From: Polynucleobacter finlandensis
GTDB lineage: Bacteria; Pseudomonadota; Gammaproteobacteria; Burkholderiales; Burkholderiaceae
DNA length: 64,000 bases
Direction of reading: 5' to 3'
Assembly: GCF_018881755.1 (NCBI RefSeq)
Contig: NZ_JACVPS010000011.1
Span: 1-64,000, forward strand
Part shown: positions 24,304 through 32,639 of the stretch, piece by piece
How positions within the stretch are numbered: the first letter of the stretch is position 1
Layout: each line of letters begins with the position of its first letter
Position numbers and translations under genes: made by a program
The notes under the pieces: model-generated
The model's input: only the letters and a program-made list of their open reading frames with translations
Told to the model about the DNA's origin: nothing
Databases searched by the model: none

Positions 24304-25704
24304 ATGAATAGAGACAATTTCCTATCCTCGGTAGACGCTTGGTTTAAGCAAGGCGAGTTACAAGAGGTTCTAGCCAAACGTATTGCGTATAAAACTGAGG
24401 GTGACTTGCCCGAAGCCCCGCAAGAGCTTTGGGATTATTTGAAAAATGAAATCATTCCATATTTAACGGGAATGGGTTTTATCTCTACGGTATTTGATAA
24501 CCCTTTGCCGGATGCCGCTCCAATCTTAGTGGCAAGATTAATTGAGGACGTGAATTTACCGACCCTATTAATTTATGCCCATGGTGATGTTGTCAATGGA
24601 CAAGATTCACGTTGGCAAGAGGGTTTAAATCCGTGGGTGCTATCAGTTGATGGTGAGCGCTGGTATGGTCGCGGCTCAGCTGATAACAAAGGCCAGCACA
24701 CGATCACTTTTTTTGGTCTGGCAAAAGCTCTAGAGGCTCGTAGTGGAAAGCTAGGTTACAACGTCACCGTCTTAATGGAGATGGGTGAAGAGGCTGGTAG
24801 CCCTGGTTTGGCAGAGTTTTGTGAGAACAATAAAGAGTTACTCAAAGCCGACTTGTTAATTGCAAGTGATGGCCCCCGTATCAATGCGGAAACACCAACC
24901 ATTTTTTTAGGATCAAGAGGGCTTGTCAACTTTAGCTTGCTGGTGAAAGCTCGAGATAAGGCGTACCACTCTGGCAATTGGGGCGGGGTGCTTGTGAACC
25001 CAGCTACTCGCCTGGTCCATGCGTTAAGTAGTTTGATTGATGCTCGTGGCCGAATTTTATTAGATGGTATTAAAGCTCCCGCTGTGGATTCCCTTATAAA
25101 AGAGGCGTTGAAGTCAGTTACAGTTGGCAATGGCAAGGGTGATCCTGAAATAGATCTTAGCTGGGGGCAGTCAGAGTTAACTTCTGCTGAGCGACTATTT
25201 GCAAGCAACACCCTGGAAATTTTAGCTCTTGGATCTGGCCAATCGGAACGCCCTGTTAATGCTATCCCGTCGCAGGCTATCGCACACTGTCAATTGCGCT
25301 TTGTTGTGGGAACGGATTGGCAGAATTTATTGGAATACGTTCGCGAGCATTTAGTGGCTTCAGGTTTTGATGATGTTGTTGTGAAGGTGAATGCACATAC
25401 ACCAGCTACACGCCTGGATTTGAAAAATCCTTGGGTGAATTGGGTCAAGTCATCGATAGAGAATACGACTGGTAAGCAAGTCACTGTTTTGCCCAATCTT
25501 GCGGGCTCCTTGCCAAACGATGTATTTGCCGATATTTTGGGTTTGCCAACGATTTGGGTGCCACATTCTTATCCAGCTTGTAATCAGCATGCTCCCAATG
25601 AGCATATGCTGAAATCTGTCGCCGCCGAGGGTCTGCAAATGATGGCTGGCATCTTTTGGGATTTGAGTGAAAAATCTTCTACAGCAAATTCTTCTTGGGA
25701 TTAA
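24304..25704 (+). CDS. M20-family metallopeptidase
   Basis: A 466-residue M20 peptidase. The zinc site is visible: YAHGDVV (His93), GRGSADNKGQ (bridging Asp127) and MGEEAGS (Glu162 base, Glu163 ligand), with a lid/dimer domain inserted at about residues 205-330 (FLGSRGLVNFSL). The late ligand is in the HAPNEHM segment near 445. It cleaves a dipeptide, carbamate or N-acyl amino acid in the cytoplasm; the family is broad. No signal peptide. It is followed closely by a Bug binding protein, so peptide- or acyl-amino-acid-like uptake is conceivable. Confidence 0.85.
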   Translation: MNRDNFLSSVDAWFKQGELQEVLAKRIAYKTEGDLPEAPQELWDYLKNEIIPYLTGMGFISTVFDNPLPDAAPILVARLIEDVNLPTLLIYAHGDVVNGQDSRWQEGLNPWVLSVDGERWYGRGSADNKGQHTITFFGLAKALEARSGKLGYNVTVLMEMGEEAGSPGLAEFCENNKELLKADLLIASDGPRINAETPTIFLGSRGLVNFSLLVKARDKAYHSGNWGGVLVNPATRLVHALSSLIDARGRILLDGIKAPAVDSLIKEALKSVTVGNGKGDPEIDLSWGQSELTSAERLFASNTLEILALGSGQSERPVNAIPSQAIAHCQLRFVVGTDWQNLLEYVREHLVASGFDDVVVKVNAHTPATRLDLKNPWVNWVKSSIENTTGKQVTVLPNLAGSLPNDVFADILGLPTIWVPHSYPACNQHAPNEHMLKSVAAEGLQMMAGIFWDLSEKSSTANSSWD

Positions 25705-25723
25705 TATTTTGAGCGCTTCAAAA

Positions 25724-26701
25724 ATGACCGTAATGAAAAATCTAAAACAGTGCTATTTGGGCGCAATTATTTTTGCGATGAGCGCAGTGGTGCAAGCTCA
25801 AGTATGGCCAAGTAAGCCCCTGAATTTAATTGTCCCGTTTCCTCCAGGTGGTGCTACTGATATCTTAGGCCGGGTGCTTTCAGAATCTTTGCCGTCAAAG
25901 TTAGGTCAGCCAGCCGTTGTTGAAAACAAGCCAGGTGGCTCAACCGTTATTGGGGTGATGGCTGCACTTCGCGCCCCTGCGGATGGCTATACAGTTTTGG
26001 TATCGGCGAGCAGTAGCTTTGTTGTATTGCCGGCGTTGAGATCTAATCTGCCTTATGACGTTGAAAAAGATATCTACCCAATCAATCTTTCTGTGACAAC
26101 GCCTTTGGTAGTCGTCACTTCTGCAGATAAGCCTTATATGAAGCTTGCTGATTTAATTGCGCAGGCGAAGGCTAAACCCAAATCTTTGAGATATACCAGT
26201 TATGGACCAGGGACCACACCACACTTAGCAACTGAGATTTTTGCAGGTGCTGCGCAAATTGATGTTGAGCCCATTCCATACAAAGGTAGTAGCGATTCCA
26301 TTTTGGCTTTAATGCGTGGCGATGCAGATTTTGGTTTAGAGACTATTGCAGCAGCCGGGGCCCAAATTAAAGCGGGTAAATTACGCGCACTTGCCGTGAC
26401 GTCTCCATCCCGCTCACGTTTTCTTCCTGAGGTTCCAGGTTTGGATGAGTTACATTTGCCGGCAGCAAATTTTGAGGTTTTTTATGGTGTTGCTTTATCT
26501 GCATCAGTTCCCAAGCCCATTGCTAATAAGTTTGCAAAGGCCGTATCGGAGGCCATGAATACGCCAGAAGTGAAGGAAAGAATGTCGGCTCAATCGCTAG
26601 AGATTTCCAATAAAGGGCCTGAGGCCATGGCCGCTTTTATGAAGGCGGAGATCACACGCTTTAAGACTTTGAATAAGCGGCTGAATATTCAGCTGGAGTA
26701 A
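25724..26701 (+). CDS. Bug/TctC-type binding protein 1
   Basis: A 325-residue periplasmic binding protein of the tripartite tricarboxylate transporter family. Signal peptide about 1-25; WPSKPLNLIVPFPPGGATDILGR (phosphate/carboxylate-binding loop after the first strand), ENKPGGSTVIG and PYKGSSDS are family hallmarks. ATG 25724 is chosen; an upstream frame inside the M20 gene is unlikely to be used. No TctA/TctB membrane genes are nearby. Paired with the M20 peptidase gene (19-base gap). Ligand is likely a carboxylate, but unproven. Confidence 0.85.
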   Translation: MTVMKNLKQCYLGAIIFAMSAVVQAQVWPSKPLNLIVPFPPGGATDILGRVLSESLPSKLGQPAVVENKPGGSTVIGVMAALRAPADGYTVLVSASSSFVVLPALRSNLPYDVEKDIYPINLSVTTPLVVVTSADKPYMKLADLIAQAKAKPKSLRYTSYGPGTTPHLATEIFAGAAQIDVEPIPYKGSSDSILALMRGDADFGLETIAAAGAQIKAGKLRALAVTSPSRSRFLPEVPGLDELHLPAANFEVFYGVALSASVPKPIANKFAKAVSEAMNTPEVKERMSAQSLEISNKGPEAMAAFMKAEITRFKTLNKRLNIQLE

Positions 26702-26720
26702 TGAACTACTTGTTCGTAAA

Positions 26721-26740
26721 AAAGCCACCCGAAGGTGGCG
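26721..26740 (-). terminator. Terminator between convergent genes
   Basis: GCCACC-CGAA-GGTGGC hairpin at 26724-26739. On the minus strand it is followed by seven T's, a good intrinsic terminator for the propeller gene; on the plus strand a weaker TTAATTTT follows for the Bug gene. Confidence 0.8.
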
Positions 26741-26761
26741 TTAATTTTGAAAATGATCATG

Positions 26762-27916
26762 TCACTTCGTTTTTATAATAGTGACCCAGTTTGCCCCTTT
26801 ACCTCCAGGGACTCTCTCAATCAGATTTAGTTCACCCGTGGATTGATTGATTGAGTAAAGCGAAACCTTATCTGACTTTTGACCAGAAGCAACTAAAAAT
26901 TGTCCGCTAGGATCAATATTGAAACCTCTAGGCATTTCCTCTGTAGGGACAGTAAACAGATACTTTACTTTGCCAGTTTGTGGATCTACTTCAAAGCCGC
27001 TTAGTGTGCCCTTGGTTCTCTCTGATGTGTAGAGAAACTTACCGTTTGGCGTCAATTTGATTTCGGCAGAGAAGATCATGTTCGAGTCATCAAAAGCAGT
27101 CGCCTCTGGAGATCCGGTTGGAGGTCTTGGTCTTCCAGGGACTAGCTTGGAGTCACTTGGGAGGCTTGAAGTGGCTTGAAGTTGAGTTAAGCCCCCTGAT
27201 TTGATATCCCTAGAAAAGACAATAACTTCTCCAGTCATCTCTGTGATGACGTAGGCAAACTTATTATCAGCTGAGATAACAATATGTCTCGGACCTTGTT
27301 GCTTTTGAAGGGCTACCGAGCTGGCTGTTTCTGAGAGAGGCTTGGGTTGAGACGCATTAAAGGTGTGGATTTTGATTTCATCTGTACCTAGTTGGGGCAC
27401 ATACACAAACTTATTAGACTGATCAAAGACGATTGAGTGAGGATTCTTCCCCCCGCTTGGAAACGCCTCTGCTGGAACGGGGTTGATATAGCCATTGGCC
27501 TGAATTTGATTAACGCTATTGTTATGGCCGCCAAAAGAGGTTGCCAATAACCACTTACCAGTTTTATCGATAGAAACGTTTACCATGCTGTCGGCCAATG
27601 GGATTGCGCCTGTCCACTTTAGTTGACCAGTACCTTGATCAATTTGATACATGTATAAAGAAAACGGCTTAGAACGCACAGAGGCATATAAATTTTTTCC
27701 ATCTGGTGAGGTAGCCATTGGCATCACAAATTTTCCAGCAGGAAAACGACCCACTGAATTTAAGTGTGGGCTTGACCCTGCTATGAGTTCATAAGCTGAT
27801 ATATCAGCATCGTCAATATTGGAAATATAAACATAGGTTCCACAATATGCGCTTGTTGCCATCGCTAGACTAGTTATTGCAAGTGCCAGATTTCTAAAAA
27901 TCGCTTTCTTTTTCAT
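26762..27916 (-). CDS. Secreted beta-propeller (lactonase-like) protein
   Basis: A 384-residue protein with a signal peptide (about 1-26) and a seven-bladed propeller of the 6-phosphogluconolactonase/YVTN type: repeats such as SPDGKNLYASVRS, SIDKTGKWLLATS, IVFDQSNKFVYVPQLG, ISADNKFAYVITE, KLTPNGKFLYTSERTKG and NIDPSGQFLVASGQKS. An N-terminal extension to 27964 has no support; ATG 27916 has GGGAGA just upstream. Unlike cytosolic phosphogluconolactonases it is exported, so its substrate (lactone or other) is outside the cytoplasm or it is only a binding scaffold. Confidence 0.8.
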   Translation of the reverse strand: MKKKAIFRNLALAITSLAMATSAYCGTYVYISNIDDADISAYELIAGSSPHLNSVGRFPAGKFVMPMATSPDGKNLYASVRSKPFSLYMYQIDQGTGQLKWTGAIPLADSMVNVSIDKTGKWLLATSFGGHNNSVNQIQANGYINPVPAEAFPSGGKNPHSIVFDQSNKFVYVPQLGTDEIKIHTFNASQPKPLSETASSVALQKQQGPRHIVISADNKFAYVITEMTGEVIVFSRDIKSGGLTQLQATSSLPSDSKLVPGRPRPPTGSPEATAFDDSNMIFSAEIKLTPNGKFLYTSERTKGTLSGFEVDPQTGKVKYLFTVPTEEMPRGFNIDPSGQFLVASGQKSDKVSLYSINQSTGELNLIERVPGGKGANWVTIIKTK

Positions 27917-27960
27917 GCTGTCTCCCTTTTTATTTTTTTCACTATTGAATAATAGATATT

Positions 27961-27981
27961 GCAATAGTATTTTTGTATTGC
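27961..27981. promoter_or_regulatory. Inverted repeat upstream of propeller gene
   Basis: GCAATA-N9-TATTGC, 45 bases before the propeller gene start on the minus strand. It is a possible operator; the regulator is unknown. Immediately beyond, a weak CACC/GGTG hairpin with six T's (27982-28001) follows on the plus strand. The stretch 28002-28098 contains a C-rich tract (about 28063-28086) that I cannot assign. Confidence 0.3.
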
Positions 27982-28098
27982 CACCTTCTTTGGGTGTTTT
28001 TTACTGCTTTATTTAAATAATAACTTTTCACCCTTAAGCTCACTATACATAAAACTGCGTGCCACCGCCGCCGGACCGCACCCCCCTTGTTTATAGAG

Positions 28099-28184
28099 CT
28101 CTATCCTACGGTCCCAGCTTGAAATCCTGGGGATTCGTCAGAAAAGCAAACTCCCTCCTAAGTGGTGGGGGTTTTGTCTTTTGT
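28099..28184 (+). repeat. Decayed tRNA 3'-end + terminator (copy C)
   Basis: This aligns with copy A over its whole length. GGTCCCAG matches, a T-loop-like TTGAAAT (the invariant C of TTCRA is lost) stands between partly paired arms, then TCAGAAAAGCAA and GTGGTGGGGGTTTTGTCTTTT follow exactly. The acceptor end is mutated and the anticodon region shortened, so it is a pseudogene fragment. With copies A and B it brackets two segments of about 9 kb each. Confidence 0.65.
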
Positions 28185-28278
28185 GACTTATGATTAGCCA
28201 ATAAAATGTAAGCTAGATAATGATCAAAAACCTTCAAAACAAACACTGCGACCAGACTATTTCATGAAGGAGAAAGAC

Positions 28279-29427
28279 ATGCAATTTGACTTTCATTCCA
28301 CTCGCTCCATCCTCCTTGAAAGAGGCGGCTCTGCCAATTTAGCGAAAAGAATCCAAGAGCGTGGCGGTCAATCAGCGCTCATCGTCACCGATCCCGGTGT
28401 TTTGTCTGCGGGGCTGTTGAATAAAGCTTTGCCTCAATTCAAGGAAATTGGCTTACCGGTACAAATCTTTTCAGATGTCCAAGCTGACCCTCCGGTGTCG
28501 GTGATTGATGCCGCTATCAAAGTAGCTCAAGAATGCAAAGCAGATTTTATTGTTGGCTTTGGTGGTGGTAGCTCAATGGATGTGGCTAAATTGGTTGCAC
28601 TATTGGCGCCTGGAAAAGAAAAGCTGACAGACGTTTATGGCGTAGGCATGGCTAAGGGTCCGCGCCTTCCCCTTATCCTGGTTCCTACGACTGCAGGAAC
28701 AGGCTCTGAAGTCACTACGATTTCTATCGTAACGGTGAGTGAAAGCGAGAAAAAAGGTGTTGTTTCTCCTCAGCTATTACCTGACATCGCCTTGCTAGAT
28801 GCCGAACTCACTCTAGGATTGCCAGCCCATGTCACTGCCGCTACTGGTATTGATGCAATGGTCCATGCTATTGAGGCCTTCACAACCAAGCGCCTAAAAA
28901 ATCCCCTATCCGATTGTTTGGCAAAAGAAGCCTTGCGATTGCTGGCGGCCAATCTTCATAAAGCAGTGAACTCTGGCAGCGACATCGTCGCCCGTGAAAA
29001 TATGTTGCTAGGAGCCTGCCTTGCGGGCATGGCATTTACCAATGCCCCTGTAGCAGGTGTGCATGCCTTGGCTTACCCCATTGGCGCAAGATTTCATGTC
29101 CCACACGGACTCTCAAACTCATTGATGTTGGGCCCGGTAATGCGTTTTAACTTAGATGCGGCACATGCAATGTATGCAGAATTGGGCAACATTATTAAAC
29201 CTGGATTGCAGGGGTCCACAAAGGAGCAGGCTGCTCAATTGTCCGATTACTTAGGTGGTCTGGCAGGTGAGCTTGGCTTACCCCAGCGCCTGTTAGAAGT
29301 TGGTATTACGGCAAATGACATTAATCAGCTTGCTAGCGATGCCATGTTACAAACCCGATTATTGCAAAACAGCCCCCGTGAAATTACTTTGGCTGATGCT
29401 GCAGCTTTATATAGAGAAGCGTTATGA
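28279..29427 (+). CDS. Iron-containing alcohol dehydrogenase (maleylacetate-reductase-like)
   Basis: A 382-residue group III dehydrogenase. GFGGGSSMDVAK (residues 94-104) binds NAD(P); metal ligands are in GIDAMVHAIEAF (Asp, His), and HALAYPIGARFHVPHG (two His). The family covers maleylacetate reductase and alcohol, lactaldehyde or 4-hydroxybutyrate dehydrogenases. Start ATG 28279 has AAGGAG seven bases ahead; the upstream in-frame ATG 28264 overlaps that site. First gene of a nine-gene operon to 35514 with only short gaps. The operon's ring-derived acid enzymes favour a keto/hydroxy-acid reductase role. Confidence 0.8.
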   Translation: MQFDFHSTRSILLERGGSANLAKRIQERGGQSALIVTDPGVLSAGLLNKALPQFKEIGLPVQIFSDVQADPPVSVIDAAIKVAQECKADFIVGFGGGSSMDVAKLVALLAPGKEKLTDVYGVGMAKGPRLPLILVPTTAGTGSEVTTISIVTVSESEKKGVVSPQLLPDIALLDAELTLGLPAHVTAATGIDAMVHAIEAFTTKRLKNPLSDCLAKEALRLLAANLHKAVNSGSDIVARENMLLGACLAGMAFTNAPVAGVHALAYPIGARFHVPHGLSNSLMLGPVMRFNLDAAHAMYAELGNIIKPGLQGSTKEQAAQLSDYLGGLAGELGLPQRLLEVGITANDINQLASDAMLQTRLLQNSPREITLADAAALYREAL

Positions 29428-29876
29428 GCGACAAAAAACCTTCTCCACCAACACGCGCTGAGTTTGTTGCATTTGAAGATGTTCATTCCAGGTGGATGGA
29501 TAACGATGCCTATGGGCACATTAATAATGTGGTGTATTACTCATTCTTTGATACGGCTGTAAATCGTTATTTGATTGAGCGCAATGTTTTAGATATTGCC
29601 AAAAGTGAAACGATTGGCTTGGTAATTGAAACCCAGTGCAAATATTTTTCATCTATTGCCTATCCCGACATGATCCACGTAGGTCTGAAAGTGGCTCACC
29701 TTGGAAATAGTAGCGTTAAGTATGAGGTTGCCATCTTTGCAAATGATGATGACATCGCCTCTGCGCTTGGACACTTTGTACACGTTTATGTAGACCGCAT
29801 CAGTAATAAGCCAACGCCAATACCGCAGAACGTGCGGGTCGTGTTGCAAGGGCTTGTAAAAACCCATTTGAACTAA
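29424..29876 (+). CDS. Hotdog-fold acyl-CoA thioesterase
   Basis: A 150-residue single-domain hotdog protein of the 4-hydroxybenzoyl-CoA thioesterase (YbgC) type: RWMDNDAYGHINNVVYYSFFDTAVNRYL, with the catalytic Asp in the DxxGHxNN motif (about residue 26-34). It releases CoA from a short or aromatic acyl-CoA in the cytoplasm. Start overlaps the dehydrogenase stop (ATGA). It suggests a CoA-activated intermediate in the pathway although no ligase lies in this operon. Confidence 0.85.
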   Translation: MSDKKPSPPTRAEFVAFEDVHSRWMDNDAYGHINNVVYYSFFDTAVNRYLIERNVLDIAKSETIGLVIETQCKYFSSIAYPDMIHVGLKVAHLGNSSVKYEVAIFANDDDIASALGHFVHVYVDRISNKPTPIPQNVRVVLQGLVKTHLN

Positions 29877-29917
29877 GCCCATATAATCTTCATAATTGCT
29901 ATCAAAAAGGAGCTCAA

Positions 29918-30784
29918 GTGCCCGTACATTTAGGAAGCACCTTACGTAGACTCGTAAATGAAAAGCGTGGCCTTTTAGTTCCTGGTGCCGGCAATGCACT
30001 GGCCGCACGTTTGATTGAAGATGCAGGATTCGAGGCCGTGTATCTCAGCGGTGCGGGATTAACAAATCAGTTTTATGGCATCCCAGATTTAGGGTTTATT
30101 AGTCTGAATGACGTGGCAGCCCATACTTCAGCAATCTGTGATGTTGTGCAAATACCTTTGATAGTCGACATTGATACCGGCTTTGGAAATGCGGTCAATG
30201 TTCATCACACGGTTAAGGTTTTAGAACGTGCTGGTGCTAGCGCCATCCAAATTGAAGATCAATCTAGTCCTAAACGTTGCGGGCACTTTGCTGGCAAACA
30301 AGTCATTAGCAAAGAAGAGATGTGTGGCAAGATTAAGGCCGCTGTAGATGCCAGAAAGCACGATGACTTTCTAATTATTGCTAGAACAGACGCCAGAACA
30401 ATCAATGGATTAGACGATGCGCTCGACAGGGCTGCTAGCTATGCGCAATCTGGCGCAGACATGACTTTCATTGAAGCTCCTGAAAGTATTGAAGAGATCA
30501 AAATCATTGCCTCGCAGTCTTATTGTCCTCAACTGATTAATGTCGTGATTGGTGGGAAGACGCCTTCGCTGCCTCTCGCAGATTTATCTCAGATGGGATT
30601 TGGGATAGTGCTATATGCCAACGCAGCCTTACAAGGCGCCGTACGTGGTATGACCAACGCATTGAGTCATCTCAAGCAATATGGTGAACTGAAAGAAGAT
30701 CCAGTATTAGTAGCTACTTTTGCAGAGCGTCAAAGTTGTGTCAACAAAGAGTATTTCGACTCATTGGAGAAAAAGTTTTCATGA
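29918..30784 (+). CDS. Isocitrate lyase/PEP mutase superfamily lyase
   Basis: A 288-residue TIM-barrel enzyme. LVPGAGNALAARLIEDAGFEAVYLSGAGL and VDIDTGFGN supply Mg-binding acids; KRCGH (about residue 122-126) carries the catalytic Cys of carbon-carbon lyases such as 2-methylisocitrate and 2,3-dimethylmalate lyase; IIARTDA follows. The Cys argues for C-C cleavage over PEP mutase or simple oxaloacetate decarboxylation. It would split a hydroxy-dicarboxylate into pyruvate plus another acid. GTG start with AAAGGAG upstream; the end overlaps the Bug gene by 4 bases. Confidence 0.8.
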   Translation: MPVHLGSTLRRLVNEKRGLLVPGAGNALAARLIEDAGFEAVYLSGAGLTNQFYGIPDLGFISLNDVAAHTSAICDVVQIPLIVDIDTGFGNAVNVHHTVKVLERAGASAIQIEDQSSPKRCGHFAGKQVISKEEMCGKIKAAVDARKHDDFLIIARTDARTINGLDDALDRAASYAQSGADMTFIEAPESIEEIKIIASQSYCPQLINVVIGGKTPSLPLADLSQMGFGIVLYANAALQGAVRGMTNALSHLKQYGELKEDPVLVATFAERQSCVNKEYFDSLEKKFS

Positions 30785-31743
30785 AAATAATTAAAGTACT
30801 AGCGCTTGCTTTTGCGATGCTTGTTGCTAACGGTGCATTTGCAGATACCTGGCCAAGTCGTCCCATTAGATTCATTGTGGGCTTTGGTCCCGGGGGTGCC
30901 AATGATTTAGTTGCGCGTGCTGTTGCTGAAGCTGTTAGCAAGCAATTGGGTCAGCCGATTATTGTTGAGAATAAGCCTGGGGCGGGATCAGTGGTTGGCG
31001 GTGATTACGTTGCCAAGAGTGCACCTGATGGCTACACCTTTTATGCTGGGGCTGCAGGCGGCGTGGTTACCATTCCAATGTTGCGTAACAACATGCCCTA
31101 CAAGCCAGAAGACTTAGTGCCCGTGGGTATGATGGCTGTGAGTCCATCCATCATTGTGGTTAATAGCGATTCTCCGATTCAGAACTTGAAAGACTTAATC
31201 AAAAAGGCGCAGGGAAATCCGGGGCTGACTTTTGCCACTGCAGGCAGCGGCAGCACCCCTCACTTTGTGGCTGAAATGCTCAAGCTATATGCTGGGGGCG
31301 GAAATTACGAAATCATTCCTTATAAAAGTGGTTCAGAGGGCGTGTTTGCAGTCGTATCAAAACAAGTGGATGCTACTTCAGAGGCTAGCGTAGTGGTCTT
31401 GCCGCAAATTGAAGGTAACAAACTCAGGCCCATTGCTTCTACTTGGAATAAACGCATCACACGTTTGCCTAACGTCCCAACTACTAAAGAGTTGGGATAC
31501 CCCAATATTTTCATTGGCCATTGGTCGGGAATATTTGCACCTAAGGGCACGCCAAACGAGATTATTCAGAAAATGAATGCTGCTATACAAGCAGCTCTAG
31601 ATACAAATGCGCTCAAAGCCCGCTTGATCCCGCAAGGTATTGAACCTGCGCCAGGCAGTCAAGCAGATTTCATTAAATTCTTGACTGAAGAAAGAAAGCG
31701 TCTTCAGCCGATTGTGAAAAGCGCCAATATGAAAGATGAGTAA
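30781..31743 (+). CDS. Bug/TctC-type binding protein 2
   Basis: A 320-residue binding protein. Signal peptide MKIIKVLALAFAMLVANGAFA (1-21), then WPSRPIRFIVGFGPGGANDLVAR, ENKPGAGSVVGGDYVAK and PYKSGSEG as in Bug proteins. ATG 30781 overlaps the stop of the lyase gene (ATGA), so production of both is coupled. This suggests that the ligand is the substrate of the operon's enzymes. Membrane components missing. Confidence 0.88.
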   Translation: MKIIKVLALAFAMLVANGAFADTWPSRPIRFIVGFGPGGANDLVARAVAEAVSKQLGQPIIVENKPGAGSVVGGDYVAKSAPDGYTFYAGAAGGVVTIPMLRNNMPYKPEDLVPVGMMAVSPSIIVVNSDSPIQNLKDLIKKAQGNPGLTFATAGSGSTPHFVAEMLKLYAGGGNYEIIPYKSGSEGVFAVVSKQVDATSEASVVVLPQIEGNKLRPIASTWNKRITRLPNVPTTKELGYPNIFIGHWSGIFAPKGTPNEIIQKMNAAIQAALDTNALKARLIPQGIEPAPGSQADFIKFLTEERKRLQPIVKSANMKDE

Positions 31744-31757
31744 ATAGATCTAGAGAT

Positions 31758-32621
31758 ATGAGTGACCTGATACAAACCTATCTTAGTTCGCCAAGCAAAC
31801 CCGCTTTTAAGTTGCCGGCAAATTCTTGTGATGCCCATTGCCATATTTTTGGACCCGCTAGCCAATTTCCGTATGCTGAGAGTAGAGCATTTACTCCAGT
31901 GGATGCTGGTAAGGAGAAGCTGTTTGCTTTGCACGATGCCTTAGGAATTGAGCGCTGTGTGATTGTTCAAACCGCGCTCCATGGATTTGATAACGCTGTT
32001 GTGGTGGATGCGATGCAGGCTCGTAAAGGCAGTTATTTAGGTGTTGCTCTTGCCCCAGCTAGCACCACCTCCCAGCAAATTGCAGAGATGGATCAGCAGG
32101 GGTTTCGTGCGATTCGCTTTAACTTCATGTCGCACTTAAAAAATAGTGATTCTATGGAAGATATTTTGGCATTAACAAAGCGCATGGAGCCATTTGGCTG
32201 GCATTTGCAGGTTCATTTCTCTAGCGATTTAGTTCATTCACTGGCACCCCTTCTAAAACAATCAGCCGTACCCGTGATGATTGATCATATAGGCAGGGTG
32301 GATGCTTCCCTTGGTAGTGATCATGTCGATTTCCAAGGGCTTTTGAAGTTGCTAGATGACGCCCGTTTCCATATCAAGGTCAGCGGGATTGATCGCATTT
32401 CAAAGAGTCATCCCTATAACGATGGTGTGTCCTTGGCAAAAATTCTGGTAGATCAATTTACAGAGAAGTGTGTATGGGGGACTGACTGGCCTCATCCAAA
32501 TCACCACCACATCCCGGATGATGGGCATTTGATTGATCTGATCCCTCGAATTGCTGATAGTCAGGAAAAGATTGAGAAGCTCATGGTCAGAAATCCGGAA
32601 CAGTTTTATCGGTTTGCATAA
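31758..32621 (+). CDS. 2-pyrone-4,6-dicarboxylate hydrolase-like amidohydrolase
   Basis: A 287-residue amidohydrolase of the LigI group. DAHCHIFGPASQFPY (His27, His29) begins the barrel; IRFNFMSHL, VMIDHIGRVDASLG and VWGTDWPHPNHHHIPDDG (catalytic Asp) match LigI motifs one by one, better than other lactonases in the superfamily. LigI opens PDC to oxalomesaconate without needing a metal. Here a PDC or related lactone substrate is likely. Companion LigJ and LigK-type genes lie 9-11 kb downstream. A muconolactone- or sugar-lactone-type substrate remains possible. Confidence 0.7.
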   Translation: MSDLIQTYLSSPSKPAFKLPANSCDAHCHIFGPASQFPYAESRAFTPVDAGKEKLFALHDALGIERCVIVQTALHGFDNAVVVDAMQARKGSYLGVALAPASTTSQQIAEMDQQGFRAIRFNFMSHLKNSDSMEDILALTKRMEPFGWHLQVHFSSDLVHSLAPLLKQSAVPVMIDHIGRVDASLGSDHVDFQGLLKLLDDARFHIKVSGIDRISKSHPYNDGVSLAKILVDQFTEKCVWGTDWPHPNHHHIPDDGHLIDLIPRIADSQEKIEKLMVRNPEQFYRFA

Positions 32622-32639
32622 AAAATATCAATGGAGTAA

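Noticed and set aside
24756-25211. 151-codon minus-strand frame inside the M20 peptidase gene
   Set aside because: Antisense shadow of a gene with clear zinc-site motifs; no recognisable protein features.
28063-28086. GC-rich stretch ending in a run of C's beside repeat copy C
   Set aside because: Unusual composition for the region, but no gene, RNA or repeat partner could be recognised; not enough to call a feature.
28214-28227. TAGAT-AATG-ATCAA, an FNR-like site before the nine-gene operon
   Set aside because: One mismatch at a usually fixed base and no convincing -10 at the right distance; kept out of the FNR set.
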